From Proteles cristata cristata (Eukaryota > Chordata > Mammalia > Carnivora > Hyaenidae): 64,000 nucleotides of DNA. Position numbers and translations under genes: made by a program. The notes under the pieces are model-generated. The model saw only the letters and a program-made list of their open reading frames with translations. It ran no database searches and was not told the origin of the DNA. The stretch spans positions 1,798,001-1,862,000 of the forward strand of contig JAESUZ010001269.1 in the NCBI GenBank assembly GCA_017311185.1. The letters are read 5' to 3'. Positions 1-12,509 of the stretch are shown here, one piece after another. Each line of letters begins with the position of its first letter. Within the stretch, counting starts at the first letter, position 1.

Positions 1-1508
1 AAGATCTTGTGGACCATCTAGTATTGTCTTCAGTTACTTTTTACTGCAATGTTACTTAGATGTGTACAAATATAAAAACAGGAGTAAAAATCCTTGGACT
101 GATAGCACTTATAAAATTATAAAGCACAACAAATTTTCAAATTCAATCCAAACAAAAATGACAAAACCAATATAATTCAAGGTACTTACATAAGTTGAAC
201 TCGACAGATGATGTTTTTCTGAACCTGAGCTGCTATACTCCCGACGCGCATGCGGTAGTGACTGCTATATTGCAGGCATTTGGAGTTCGGCACTGCTATG
301 CTATCCCATGCCTGCTGATGACTCAATTCTCCCGCCACTTTATCCCTTCAATCCACGGGGAGACCTCGGGACAGCACGGCCAACTCCTTACTTGGCCTTC
401 ATTTGGCATGAAAATATCTGTGCTTTTTCCTTACTAACCCATGATAAAGAGAGTACTGTTCTTTGATGTTAACAAGTCAGAAACACAAACGCATGTAGAG
501 GCATAAAAATTCTTGGCAGTGTTCAGTTATGAGACGGTCGCTCAGATGATCCATAACGTGATGTTATTAAAAGTTTTCAGGCTACCTTAGACACATAAAT
601 GCAACTTTTAAATTTCTTATGGAGATCTCATGGATATCTGAGCTGTATCCTCTGGCACCCAGCGATCATGACCCCCATTTTGAGAAACAGGTGTTTAGAA
701 CAATGGCATCATCCTTAGAATAAATGTGTGATGAACCCTTTGAAAAGGGTATTACAATGATTTGCTGCTATAAATTCCTAGATACGTATAAAATTTTCAT
801 ATGACTTCTGATAGTATGTATCCCTTTGCTATTCTTCATACTGTATGTAAACAGAAAAAAAATACATTACAGCCTCTTGATAATCTCTATGGAGTGGGTG
901 ACAACTCCAATTTCTATCAATACAGTAATACATGTCTGTCAAATTGAATAAAAAATCATGCTAATTGAATAGACATTGGGATTCTGACCATTCCTCTAGT
1001 TATGAAATGGCTAATAATTATCTAGCTATTTTAAGCAAATGCACATGTGGAGAATTTTGCTTTCCAGTGATTGTGAAATACAGCACTGTATTTTAAAATG
1101 TTTCTGATCCAGGAAGGCTAAATGACATTCTGTTCTATTTAAAAAGATCAACTCAATCACATTTTGTAAGCATTGACTTTCTAAATACATTTTTAAAATT
1201 ATTCTAAATTATATGACTGAATTAGACTCAGAATTACAGCCTCCTAATAAGGAACAAAGCACTGTTAGCTAAAAAGAAATGGTTTCATATGTAAGATAGA
1301 GTCCTCCAAGAATGTTTGAATTTTGCAGTTACATTTATAAAATAATCTCAAAAGGCTTAATATCAGCATGTTATGATTTGCTGGGTGACCATAGCAATGA
1401 GAAGGATTTTCATTATCACTGGTGGCATCGATCTCTTCAATTTCTAATTATGCCTTACTTTACAAGTGTCTTGGAAACATGAGCAAATAGCACTGAGAGT
1501 ATTTTGGT
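1..1508. other. Unique AT-rich intergenic DNA
   Basis: No repeat family or gene recognised. A CpG-bearing pocket at about 195-440 stands out from AT-rich surroundings and has an 80-codon open frame with no recognisable domain. Confidence 0.6.
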
Positions 1509-1524
1509 AAAGAATAGCTCTCAT

Positions 1525-1742
1525 GGGGCGCCTGGGTGGCTCAGTCAGTTAAGCATCCGACTTCGGCTCACATCAAGATCTCACATTCCATGGGTTTGAG
1601 CCCCGCTTTGGGCTCTGTGCTGACAGCTCAGAGCCTGGAGCCTGTTTCAGATTGTGTCTCCCTCTCTCTCTGACCCTCCCCTGCTCACGCTCTCTCTGAC
1701 TCTCAAAAGTAAATTTTAAAAAAATTTTTAAAAAATTTTTAA
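1525..1742 (+). mobile_element. Felid CAN SINE
   Basis: Full-length copy with pol III B box GGTTTGAGCCC slightly mutated. Perfect 16-bp duplication AAAGAATAGCTCTCAT at 1509-1524 and 1743-1758. Confidence 0.97.
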
Positions 1743-1758
1743 AAAGAATAGCTCTCAT

Positions 1759-2369
1759 ATCATCCATATAGGAAAAAAAGTAATCTCGTGTGCCAGTTCC
1801 AAATGTCAAATTACCAGAATGATTCTGATTACACAGATCAACAGAACTGATTAATGGGCTAGGTTTATGAAGAGAGGCTATACAGAAACATGTCCTTAAT
1901 ATTTAGTTTCATTTTACACAAAATATAATATGTAATCCTTAATTTCCACAGTTAGAAATCCAAAGATTTGCTTTAAATAGCAATACATTAATAGTAACAT
2001 GTTTCATCAACATTTTACATCTCTGTATGAAAACTCCCATGATAAAGTTGGTCATACTGAAAGAATGCAGGGTTAAGCAAAGTTTAATTATTTGCACAAT
2101 TCAAAATGAATTAATAGTTGAGTGATAACAAAACAATTTAGAGATTTCTGCATCATCTATCACTTTAAAATGTCACCTTTTACAGTATCTTTTATGAGAA
2201 AAATTAGAACATTTTAGAAATATCAGAAAAATCTATGGATTCTCCCTTTATTAGTTGTGAGTTGGGAGAGGAGGAAATATCCTGCAGAAAGCGTCCAGCA
2301 TGTTAGGATCTTCATTTTCAAACTGGATACGAACTAGCATATGAGCATCGCGTGATGAATGTAATGGGT
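1759..2369. other. Unique AT-rich DNA
   Basis: Nothing recognised. Confidence 0.6.
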
Positions 2370-2510
2370 GGGCTCTGAAACTAGGCAGATCTGGGTCTGA
2401 CTACAGGCTTTGCCATTTATGAATTGTGTGACCCAAGGCATGCCCTTAACCACTCTGAACTTTCGTGTCTTAATTTCGGGTGAAGAGGGTGATAAGACTT
2501 ACCTGGAGGA
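2370..2510 (+). mobile_element. MIR SINE fragment
   Basis: TGAATTGTGTGACCCAAGGC, then CACTCTGAACTTTCGTGTCT and GGTGATAAGACTTACCTGG follow the MIR core order (Cys/short-arm region to the 'CTGAGCCTCAGTTTCC' block) with age-typical divergence. Confidence 0.7.
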
Positions 2511-2946
2511 GTGAGAGGACTTGGTTTCCTTCCCAGCTCTCTCATTCTCTCTGTCATTTGGGCAGTCACGTGACCAGTGCAGCCTCCTATCTTCTAGGAA
2601 ATGAATGTTTTAGTGGGTCTGAATGCGAAAGGTTGCTTTCAACCCAGGGGCATTTGGAAACGTGTGGCATGGTTTCTGGTTGTCCCCCAAATTAAGGGAA
2701 TCAAGAATGCTAAATGCCCTGTAATGGGGAGGACAGTTCCCCATACAACAAAGAATTGTTCCATCAGGAAATCAACATGGACCTTTTGTGAAACTAATTA
2801 GATCTCTCTGACCTTTTTACTTTGACATTTCAGCTTTTTATTTTAGTTTCATTGTTTCTTCACAATCATGTTGGATGAGCCAGATAATTAAATGCTGTGA
2901 GCCACTACCATATACATGAGCATGTTGATCAAAATAAAGAATTGGC

Positions 2947-2960
2947 TCTTTCTTTCTCTT

Positions 2961-2999
<39 letters not shown>

Positions 3000-3075
3000 T
3001 TCTTCCTTCCTTCCTTCCTTCCTTCCTTCCTTCCTTCCTTCCTTCCTTCCTTCCCTCCCTTCCCTTCCCTTTCCT

Positions 3076-3135
<60 letters not shown>

Positions 3136-3139
3136 TTCT
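2947..3139. repeat. Compound CT/CCTT/CTTT microsatellite
   Basis: 190 bases of pure pyrimidine on the plus strand, in order (CT)n, (CCTT)n, (CCCTT), (CTTT)n. Long open frames on both strands here are artefacts of the repeat. Confidence 0.97.
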
Positions 3140-3707
3140 TGGAATGGAGTGCTCAAAGCTCAAAGCAAGCCTAAGAGTGTGAAATAAAAGCTTTCCTGGA
3201 AATCATTCCCAAAGTGCTCCAGACGGAGCAACCTAAGGCCTTAGAGAAAAGATGTTCTTTCTCTGCCTCTGCTAAGACCCACCCCTTCTGCTCCCACCTC
3301 CTTCCTCAGGACGGACCTCTTTCCAGAATGACTGGTGGTTGGACTGTCAGTTCCTTTCACAGGAAACTCCCAGCCTCCACTCCTACAGCTAAAGGACTGT
3401 AGTATTGTCCGTTAGCCCCAAAAGACATCAGAACGCTTTTCTATACCAGTGCGCTTCCCAAATGCAGTATTCAATCTTGAACAACACCGCGTGGGGTCAG
3501 CCAAATCCCACCCGGGTCCTCTTACTTGCCAGAAAGCAAGATGTGCTCCAGGAATGAAGGGACACACAAGCCAGCCTGCACGGAGGCCAGAACGGGACAG
3601 TTTCTCAAGATAAATGACGGTTGTCACAGATTATTACCCAAACACGCGAACCCATATTCATATTGGAAAAGCAATCAATGAATTGTCAGTTTAATGAGGT
3701 ACAGGAG

Positions 3708-3710
<3 letters not shown>

Positions 3711-3766
<56 letters not shown>
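3711..3766. repeat. (TG)28 microsatellite
   Basis: Uninterrupted TG dinucleotides, likely polymorphic. Confidence 0.98.
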
Positions 3767-3770
<4 letters not shown>

Positions 3771-3824
3771 TTTAGAGGCTCTCTCCACAAGATACTACTA
3801 ATTACAAAGAAGAAAAGAAAAGAC

Positions 3825-4046
3825 GGGGCGCCTGGGTGGCTTAGTCGGTTAAGCGTCCGACTTTCGCTTAGGTCATGATCTCGCAGTTCGTGGGTTCGAG
3901 CCCCGCATCAGGCTCTGTGCTGACTGCCAGCTTGGAGCCTGGAGCCTGCTTCAGTCTGTGACTCCCTCTCTCTCTGACCCTCCCCTGCTCATGCTGTCTC
4001 TCTCTCTCCTAGAAATAAATAAAACATTAAAAAAAAAAAAAAGAAG
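3825..4046 (+). mobile_element. Felid CAN SINE, young CTTAG subtype
   Basis: Carries CGCTTAGGTCATGATC, CTGACTGCCAGC and the tail CTCCTAGAAATAAATAAAAC. An A/G-rich duplication AGAAGAAAAGAAAAG flanks it. Little divergence suggests a recent insertion. Confidence 0.96.
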
Positions 4047-4765
4047 AAGAAGAAAAGAAAAGTCTCAGAGGTAAAAATGTTCCGTGTTTTACTTGCCACT
4101 TTCCTGTGTGATTGCTCAAAATTACGTCTTTTAAGAGTATATGGGAAACACTAATTTGATTCTGATTGAAACATAGTGGTCTGAAAAAAAAAATCAACAG
4201 AACATTTCCAGCTTTTCTGGTAGTTCTTTCTTCTGGAATCTTCCTATCCTAGACAGTTATCGGGAGGTATGTAAGATAATAAAAGAAACCCATCATTTCT
4301 TCCATCCACACAAAGTTCCTAGTGCCATGCTTTCCTTGGTTTCAGAGCTCCAGCTGCCTGGAACTGCTCACCTTTAACTGACAGGATGGGACTCCGTGTG
4401 GGCATCGCAAAATCAGGAGGCGGAGCTTCGCACTCCAGCTATTTTATTTCTCTTCATAGGTGCTGTGTGTCTGAAACCATTTACCACCGCATTACTGCAC
4501 TCCTGGGCCACATTGCCCCTATGGACTATGGCCCTGAGCAGATGTCTGCTCCCACCACTGTCCCTGGGTTCTGCTGGGGACATCACATTTGGAACCACAG
4601 TAAGTGTGGGAAATGACTCAACAGCCTCACTTGCTGACTACTTGGAGGGACACACAGATGCAGAGGAAGAAAAATTTTCTTATTGTACATGCTATCTCAG
4701 CAAAGATATCTGCATGCATATTGCTTCAAGGGCAGAAGACAGACCCTATAAAGCGTCTTCAAGAC
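4047..4765. other. Unique intergenic DNA
   Basis: Includes an open frame of 131 codons (4396-4788) that runs into the SINE at 4766. No domain or splice context, so not called. Confidence 0.5.
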
Positions 4766-4919
4766 TGAGCCTGGATGGCTCAGCCAGTTAAGCATCTGAC
4801 TCTTGATTTCAGCTCCAGTCATGATCTCACAGTTCATGATCTCAGGCTCTGCATCAGGCTCTGTCCTGACAGCACGGGATTCTCTCTCTCAAAATAAATT
4901 AAGTAAACTTGAAAAAAAG
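4766..4919 (+). mobile_element. Felid CAN SINE, degraded
   Basis: Diverged head CTGGATGGCTCAGCCAGTTA. The copy has lost part of the CT-rich middle. Confidence 0.88.
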
Positions 4920-5698
4920 TTTCTATCAAGCACATTTAAATTAGTTGTAGCATATCCATATGACTATTTTAAGATGTGTAAAATGCTATGGATAATCCCG
5001 CTCAGAGCTGCCACATATGGTTGGTCAGGCTGTGCATAAGCGCACCTGGCTGATTGAGGCTGTGTCCATCCAGAAAAAGAGGTACATTGTAAATTTTGCA
5101 CAGAGGAGCTGTATGGCCTAGCAGCAGCCATGAATGTTTTATTTTTACTTCTCTAACTTAGTGAACAACAATGATTGTATAAAAACTTTTATATGTTCAC
5201 TTCTAGCTCCTCTGCTTCAACTCCTTAAAATCTTATTTTTCAATTATAAATTCTCCTTCCTTCCAAAGTGTCAGAAACCTCTCCTTGCCATTTGGAAAAA
5301 CTGGAGAAATAGTACAACGTGGTACTTGCAGAGTAAAGACTGTACAAAGTACTAAGTGAGTGAAAAGAATTGACACAGGAGGATTACAGCAGATTTCTAA
5401 ATAGTGGTCACTTTTAAACTTGCCTGTAACTTGTGTATAGTAGAAATGTAGAAGTGGTGAAGTTGCATTCTTACATTTGGATGATGTTGTGTTCAATATT
5501 CCATATGATCATGGTGAAAAGATAATCCTATGTTCACAAAAAATTTACCTAGCACATAGTTCCACAGAGAAAACTCATGTCTACTGCATAAGTTCCTGGC
5601 GGAAAAAGTCTGGAACATTGATTTTACCCTGCTAAAGCAAGTTCATGCTGAAATTACCATACTGGAGAAGTTTTTAGTAAGAATTAGTGTTAGAAACA

Positions 5699-5729
<31 letters not shown>

Positions 5730-5987
5730 TTTATCCTCTTTTCAAGTGGGATTTTGTATAAGAAGAAAACCAGAGAATACACTCTCACTGGCCATGCTAT
5801 TTAGACAGACACATAGGCAGATTACTAGCTATATTATAATTAAAGAGCGGAAGCTCAAACCCTAAATCAGGGTACAGTGTTGAAAATCCACAAATCATTC
5901 GCTGCCTTAGTATGTAGTTTGACTCCATAATGGAATTAGTTCAAATTTCTTTTCAACTTTATATTATGGATGTTAAAATGTTGCTTT
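4920..5987. other. Unique AT-rich DNA with CA repeat
   Basis: Apart from the CA run at 5696-5729 nothing is recognised. Confidence 0.6.
5696..5729. repeat. (CA)n microsatellite
   Basis: CA repeat with one CATA interruption near the left end. Confidence 0.95.
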
Positions 5988-6189
5988 TGGGGGCACCTGG
6001 GTGGCTTAGTCGGCTAAGCGTCGGATTTCAGCTCAGGTCATGATCTTACGGCCTTTGGGGTTTGAGTCCCATGTGGGGCTCTGTGCTGTCAGCTTAGAGC
6101 TTGGAGCCTGCTTCGGATCTGTGTCTCCCTCTCTCTACCCCTCCCCATCTCGTGCTGTATCTCAAATATAAACATTAAAAAAAAAAAAA
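5988..6189 (+). mobile_element. Felid CAN SINE
   Basis: Head GGGCACCTGGGTGGCTTAG. Short duplication TTGCTTT on both sides. Confidence 0.93.
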
Positions 6190-6212
6190 GGTTGCTTTAA
6201 AAATAAACTCCA

Positions 6213-6346
6213 GAGCCGCCTGGGTGGCTCAGTCGGCTAAGCGTCTGACTTCAGCTCAGGTTATGATCTCACAGTTCGTGGGTTCGAGCCCCGCATCGGG
6301 CTCTGTGCTGACAGCTAGCTCAGAGCCTGGAGCCTGCTTTGGATTC
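6213..6346 (+). mobile_element. Felid CAN SINE, 3'-truncated
   Basis: Good A and B boxes, then sequence breaks off after GCCTGCTTTGGATTC. No CT-rich part or A tail, so the 3' half was lost by deletion or recombination. Confidence 0.92.
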
Positions 6347-7084
6347 AGTGAGGCTGCTGCCTTCGTGGCCCTTACCAATGTGATCCCCTCCCTCTTGCCG
6401 GGAGAAACCCACTACTCTGAAGCCAAAGTGTTTCCATCCCAAACATAATTTTAAACTTTTACCTCCTAAATATATAATCCTATAACATGGGTTTTTTTCA
6501 CTTCACATTATATTTTTAATATTTCTTCCATGTTAATATACATACTTCTAAGTCATTTGTGCCAATCACTGTAGGGTATATCAGTAGTTCATGTGTCCAT
6601 CCTGCTACTGAAGGAAATCTTAGTTGTTTGCAGTGTTTCCCCATTACAAACAAGACTCTGATGAATAGTCTCATGCATTTTTCCTGGAGCACAGGCAGGA
6701 GAGTTTTTCCAGAGGCCCATCCATTCCATTTGCTTTTCCATAAAGGTTGCTTAAATATAGCAGATTTATATGGCTGCAGCTAGCGACAGGTTGCCAAGAA
6801 ATTCTTCCCTTCGCGAAGGAAAACATAATGGTCTGGGAGGGCTTTCTGGGTGACCTGGGCCTCTACCATGTACAATGGCTCTTACAGAAGCCCCCTCCCT
6901 TGGGGAATAGCAGGAACCTTCCAGCCTCATCCTCCTCCATTGGGAGAACCAATAATACATCAGGCATGCTGCTTTCATCCTGCAGGTACCCAGGGTGGTG
7001 CTTATAAAACCTGGAACAAACCAATGGAAGCACTGTGGAAATGATGTATCACGTGATAAAGAGCCAAAGCTGTTTGGAGGTTTA
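6347..7084. other. Unique intergenic DNA
   Basis: The minus-strand 176-codon open frame (6766-7296) runs through the MaLR LTR and has no protein-like features. Confidence 0.55.
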
Positions 7085-7600
7085 ACAGTGAACATGACAG
7101 CTGTGGTGGGCCGGGTAATGGACCCCCCAAAGATTTCCACATCTAATCCTTGAAACCTGTAAGTATGTTTCTGCACCTCGCAGAAGGGTCTGTGCAGGTA
7201 TGAGTAAGTTAAGGACCTTGAGAAGAGGTGATTATCCTGGATTCTCTGGAAGGAAATGGGGTCCAATGTAATCACAAGTGTCCATAGGGGGAACACGGGA
7301 GGGTCAGAGTTAGATGCTGGAAGATGCTAAGCCTTTGAAAATGGAGGAGGGGCCACCAACCGAGGAACATGGCAACCTCTAGAAGCTGGAAAGGGCAAGG
7401 AAAGGAATCCTCCCTTGAGCCTCCAGAAGGAACACAGCCTTCCCAGCACCTTGATTTTAGCCCAGTGATCTTGGCCCAGTTTTTACTTCTGGCCTCCAGA
7501 AGTGTGAGGTAATACATTTGTGTTGTTTTAAGTCACCGAGTTTGTGGTAATTTATTACAACAGTGGCATGAAATGAACCACAGCAATGGTGGAAGAGGAT
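7085..7600 (+). mobile_element. MaLR-type (MLT1-like) solo LTR
   Basis: A solo retroviral-like LTR without internal genes. It shows the characteristic order: a GGTAATGGACCCCCCAAAGA head, GTAAGTTAAGGACCTTGAG, GGATTCTCTGGA, CACCTTGATTTTAGCCCAGT, CTTCTGGCCTCCAGAAGTGT, and the terminal TTTTAAGTCACC.AGTTTGTGG block. Assignment is from remembered consensus features. Confidence 0.75.
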
Positions 7601-7701
7601 CCACCTTGTGGATTCTCACAGAAAAGGAGGCACCCCACACCCTATGGGTCCGAGAACAGAGCCGACCGCACGAAGGCTAACCTGAAGAAGACCATCCTTC
7701 A

Positions 7702-8003
7702 CCTTGAGGGTGTTATGCTGAGCTAAATAAGTCAGGCAGAGAAGGACAAATATCATATGTTTGCACGTATAGGAGGATTAGGAGGAACTTGACAGAGGAA
7801 CAAGGGGGAGAAGAAGGGCGGAAATGGTGGGGGAAAGGGAGAGAGGCAAACCATGAGAGACTCTTGAATGCTGACAAAAACTGAGGACTGATGGATGTGG
7901 GGGGGAGGAGGGATGGGCATGGAGGAGGACACTTGTGGGGATGAGCACTGGGTGTTATGTGGAAACTAATTTGACAATAAACTATTTGAAAAAAAAAAAA
8001 GAA
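7702..8003 (+). mobile_element. 5'-truncated young L1 3' end
   Basis: Nearly identical to the last 300 bases of the full-length L1 (from CTTGAGGG.GTTATGCTGAG through CAATAAACTATTTG plus A tail). It is flanked by GAAGAAGACCATCCTTCA (7684-7701) and a copy with one mismatch at 8004-8021. It carries the last ~30 codons of ORF2 and the 3' UTR only. Confidence 0.93.
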
Positions 8004-8021
8004 GAAGAAGACCGTCCTTCA

Positions 8022-9114
8022 GAACCGCAGCCATGGCGGGCAGATCCCCATCTGGGCTGTGGGATTTGGGGGCCCATCCCTGCAAGTAGTCAGTGAAGGC
8101 CCTTACAGTTTAGTGGGTGTGCTGGGTTGCAGTAAATCAGTGTGCTGTGTGATCTTTCCCATCCAGAAACTGGAGGAAACTCTCTGGTGTCTCTTGCTCC
8201 CTAGTCAACCCCTGATTTTAGAATCTGAGGCCTTGTCTCCCTGTTCGAGGTCTGAGGGCTGCTTCCTGACCTGCCCCCTGCCTGGGATCCTACACTCTGA
8301 CCTCACTTTGAGCTGGACCTCCTGCCTGGCTGGACCGCTGCCTCTGCCCTCTCACTTAGATGGGAAACCTCCAGACATTGATTCATGACCTGTACCATCT
8401 GAGCATGTCTGTGCTCTGTGACAGATCTGGACCTTGCTGCCCCACTCCCTGGACTTGCGACCTGGTTTTGTTTGTCCTCCAGGTTGGCCTGACCTCTGAG
8501 ACCTAGATCTTGACCTGACTAACTCTGATTTTTATTCAAAGTACACTCCCCAGTTAGTTCTGCCTCTACTTAGTTTAGTGTCCCCATTAAAAGGAGGGCC
8601 TTTCTCTTCTGCAGCCCGAATAGAAGAGTAGCCACAAGAAGTTGACAACGTATTTCAGTGCCAGGAACTGTGCGGGCATCTCTATATACATATCCCATTC
8701 GATCCTAAAAGATCCCAGGGTGTGTCAGAGTTCAGAATACCGATACCCCAAGCCTTTTCTTCTGGAAAACACACTTTCCTCCTTTCAGAGATCTGTTCCC
8801 TATCACCCTATCATGAAGACCATGCTTATATAGTGGATGTGGCTAATCACGTTCTCCACTCTGCCAGCCACGGTAACAGTCAGTGAGAAGGCTAATCAAA
8901 GCCCTTCTCCAGAATGTTTTCAAAAGAGCATTACAAGGGAGGATCCCTTTCCTGGGAAGGAGGGGAGGGGCAAGCTAAGAGGTGAGAGCCGGGTCTCTAA
9001 TCTCATGGGGATAGCTGGTTGCAGAGAATGAAACAGACCCAAGGACACAAGAGTCACACTAAGAAAATAAACTTTGACAGCATTTAAGTCTCTGGAAACG
9101 CACACGCCCAGCGC
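8022..9114. other. Unique DNA with GACCT-rich patch
   Basis: Between about 8260 and 8520 the words CTGACCT/TGGACCT recur irregularly, like a decayed tandem repeat. No gene seen. Confidence 0.5.
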
Positions 9115-9315
9115 TTCCAAGTGTGGGCTCGGAGTCAGACTGCCTGGGCAACCTTGGGAAAGAACCTCTCTAAACCTGAGTTTCACTTTTGTAAAAAGAT
9201 AATATAGTATTTAACTCATGGGCCTGTTGTGAGGATTGAACGAATTAACACATGTGAAGCATGTTGAACAGTGTTTGCCTTGGCACATGGTCGTCCCATA
9301 ATAAATATTAACTAT
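9115..9315 (+). mobile_element. MIR SINE
   Basis: Long MIR match: CAACCTTGGGAAAGAACCTC, TTGTGAGGATTGAACGAATT, then a TTGAACAGTG..TTGGCACATG end. Mammal-wide and much older than the felid SINEs. Confidence 0.85.
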
Positions 9316-12025
9316 TCTAAGCTACTCCAGCTGCCCATGAAACTATGGCCACCCTCGTCCTCCCATGGATTTGGTTACTCAAGTAAATATCTAAGCTGGT
9401 GTTTGGACTCTATTATTTGCAACCTGAGGAGTCCTGAGATATGTCGTCCCAATTTTTCTAAGTCCTGGATTCCATGAGACGCTCTAAGAGAAAAAGTTTG
9501 CCTAGCTAAGTTTGGGCAACTCTTAGCTATTCATTGTGTTTTCATTTATATAGCTCCCCTCTTTGATAGTCTCATTATATGTTAATATAGGAAAGGCTCT
9601 GAGTGACCCTACAACTGAAACGCCAGTTGAACTTTATTCAACCTAGCCCTTCCCAAACTTTATTTTTAACTTCGGTTTCTTCTCTTCTTCCCTGCAATCC
9701 TTGTTTTCTATTCTACAACATCAGCATTCCACAGGATACACTTTGGTGTGATGAACGGAACATAAAAATGAGAAAGATGAGGAATATGCCGAGGGACAAG
9801 TTGAACCCAGATCTATTTGAAACTAAAACGTACGCTCTCTCCACGGTTTTGTACACATCACAAACACAGCATTAGGTGTCATTAATCATTTGGAAGGTAA
9901 GTGTTAGGCATACTGGTTTTGAGTTTGCTTTTCTATTCTAAGTGTTTCTTTGCCAGGGAATGAAGTTTTAAGTGTTTGCTCTTGCAGATTCATATATACC
10001 ATGCAAAATTAAGTAGAAATGAAATTTTAAGACAATTCTGAATAAAAATGAACTGGGACTTGCAACAGCCTCTTCCTTGAAAAAAATATAAGAAAGATGG
10101 CTTTTCTTTTGGGGGTTGCCAGAGTCAATTGTGGAAGAAACACTAGCTTGGGAGATGTTTCATTCTAATCCACACTGTCAGATACCTTTGTCTTCATTTG
10201 CAGGAGGGCCAAATTATTACACAAGCTCTCATATGTCTCTCTGTCCCAACGTCTAGCTTCTGATTATACAAAGCCATGTTATCAAATCTGGGCAATGGAT
10301 TTGATTATTGTTGTTGTTGTGGGCTGGTATTGATTGTTGGGCCCTAAGAATTGTCAGAGGGGACTTTTGGACCCAACAAGGGACCTGCCTCCTTCTGGCA
10401 GCCTTACAATCTAAATTGGACTGAGTTGTATAACGGCTTTAGGCATCTGATATGGGACTTGCCAAATTTCATGGCTTCAGGCACACGGAATGTACATCCC
10501 TGTTCCAGGGAGGCTAAATATTTTTCCAAATCAGTAGATAAAACAAACTCCCTGACCTCAACTTACTTCCTGGCGCCTGGAGTCCTGAGTAGCTGATGAA
10601 GAGTGTCTGTCTGCTATCAAGTGACAGGACACATTCAGACTGGCTCCTACACTCAGGACCATGTGGTACCTGATCCTGTCTCCATCTTCAGAGCTAAGAT
10701 TTTGGCCACAACTTAAAGATCTAAGTCCAGAGGGCAATGGGCCAGGGTTAGATACCATTAAATGCCATTGAATCAGCCCTGAAGGGCAACTGTGGCTTCT
10801 TAGAGCATGAGGCAATGTGCTGCGGCTGGAGGCCGGTGACAGCCTGTGATCACAGACCCCAGGCACACCAAGTCTCAAACGTCAAATCTGAAACAGAGAG
10901 GTGGCTACATCACTCTCTTAAGTAAACACTATGCCCAGATTTTAGACCTTACAGAGCCGACCAAGTAGGGAGTAAATCCATCAAAGAGAACCTGAAGCTT
11001 CGACCTAAAGGCTTGGTTGGGCAGACACCTTAACTATTTGACAGTGACATCTACTGACTGTCTTAGACACTGCCACCTTAAAACAAAATAAGAATTAGCT
11101 AAGTTTTCAAGACTCAGAGGAAGGCAAAATGGGGGTGGTGGGGAATTCCCATCGACGGTCTAGAGAGAGATGAATAGAGAAGGAAGAACACAGATATTAA
11201 AAAGCATCATAAAGTGTTATAGGCAATAAAAGTGAATTTCTTACTATCACAAAGTCTGCTGAGTCTTTTCCGGGAGAGCTGCTGTAAATGTGTAAATCAC
11301 GGTTTTAGAGCCCTCGGCACCCATCAGCTCATCCCCAGTCCATTTACCTGATGTTCTCTGATCAGTCAATTACATCTGCCTGTTAGACTCTTCGGCATTT
11401 GCACTGCTGTACGTAGGCAGGCTTTTCTCCCCACTCTCTCCTCTCCGTTTCCATCCTCCTGCAAATAAGCTATATTTGACCAAAAGCCTGGTTCCTGTCT
11501 CTTAGTTTTACTGAGTCATCTACATAACTTCTTTCTGACATCTGCTGAACCTAGGGAGCCAGGCAGCCACAATCTCCCCTCACATCCTACTATATTATGT
11601 GGAAAGACACATGACTTCACTTTGTTCCAAACTTCCCTAAACCTCCCAGCCACTCTTCTTCCCACAAAGGCCACCAAGCTGCTTGTGCGCTACTGAGTGG
11701 GCTGGTTGAGGGGACCACTCACCTCCTACCACCGTAGGTCCTGACTGTATACCCTCGAAAGCAAGGAGAGCATCACATCCCACTTGGGCGCCTCTCAGAC
11801 CTACCTGGTGGCCTTTAATAAATGCTTACTATTTGAATGAATGATTGGAAGGCCTGTTTTAATTCAAGGATATCAGTAGATTGAAAAGGTTCTGCTCACG
11901 GGTATCATCCTCCCCAAATACTCAAAATTAGAAACATGGAAATTAAACATTCTCAAGGAAAAATTGAGTCTGGCTTCCTGGTCATTTCTATCATTGCCTT
12001 TCTTCAATTAAAATAAATTTTTAAG
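9316..12025. other. Unique intergenic DNA
   Basis: 2.7 kb with no recognisable repeat except a possible L2/MIR tail at about 11805-11855 (TTTAATAAATGCTTACTATT). Short TTG run at 10306-10320. No coding signal. Confidence 0.55.
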
Positions 12026-12283
12026 GGGGCGCCTGGGTGGCTTAGTCAGTTAAGTGTCCAACTTTCGCTTAGGTCATGATCTTGCGGTACGTGGGTTCGA
12101 GCCTCGCATCGGGCTCTGTGCTGACTGCCAGCTCAGAGCCTGGAGCCTGTTTCAGAGTCTGTGTCTCCCTCTCTCTCTGACCCTCTCCTGCTCATGCTGT
12201 CTCTCTCTCTCTCCTAGAAATAAATAAAAAACATTAAAAAATTTTTTTTAAATAAATAAAAAATAAATAAAAAAAATTTTTTT
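12026..12283 (+). mobile_element. Felid CAN SINE, young CTTAG subtype
   Basis: CGCTTAGGTCATGATC and CTCCTAGAAATAAATAAAA present. Unusually long composite A/T tail (12232-12283) leads into the next SINE. Confidence 0.95.
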
Positions 12284-12299
12284 AAAGGAACTCCTTTTG

Positions 12300-12509
12300 G
12301 GCACCTGGGTGGCTCAGTCAGTTAAGTGTCCAACTTTGGCTCAGATCACAATCTTGCAGTTCATGCATTCAAGCCCTGTGTCTGAGCTGTCAGCCCAGAG
12401 CCTGGAGCCTGCTTCGGATTCTGTGTCTCCCTTTCTCTGCCCCTCCTCCACTCCTATGTTGTCTCTCTCTCTCTCTCTCAAAAATAAACATGTTTAAAAA
12501 TTTTAAAGG
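12300..12509 (+). mobile_element. Felid CAN SINE
   Basis: Older CTCAG subtype with ~16-bp imperfect duplication AAAGGAACTCCTTTTG / AAAGGAATCTCCTTTTG at 12284 and 12508. Direct neighbour of the preceding copy. Confidence 0.95.

Noticed and set aside
2888..3187. Open frames on both strands (Arg/Lys/Glu-rich and Ser/Phe/Leu-rich)
   Set aside because: They are translations of the CT/CCTT/CTTT microsatellite.
6766..7296. 176-codon minus-strand open frame
   Set aside because: It extends through the MaLR LTR and has no protein-like features.
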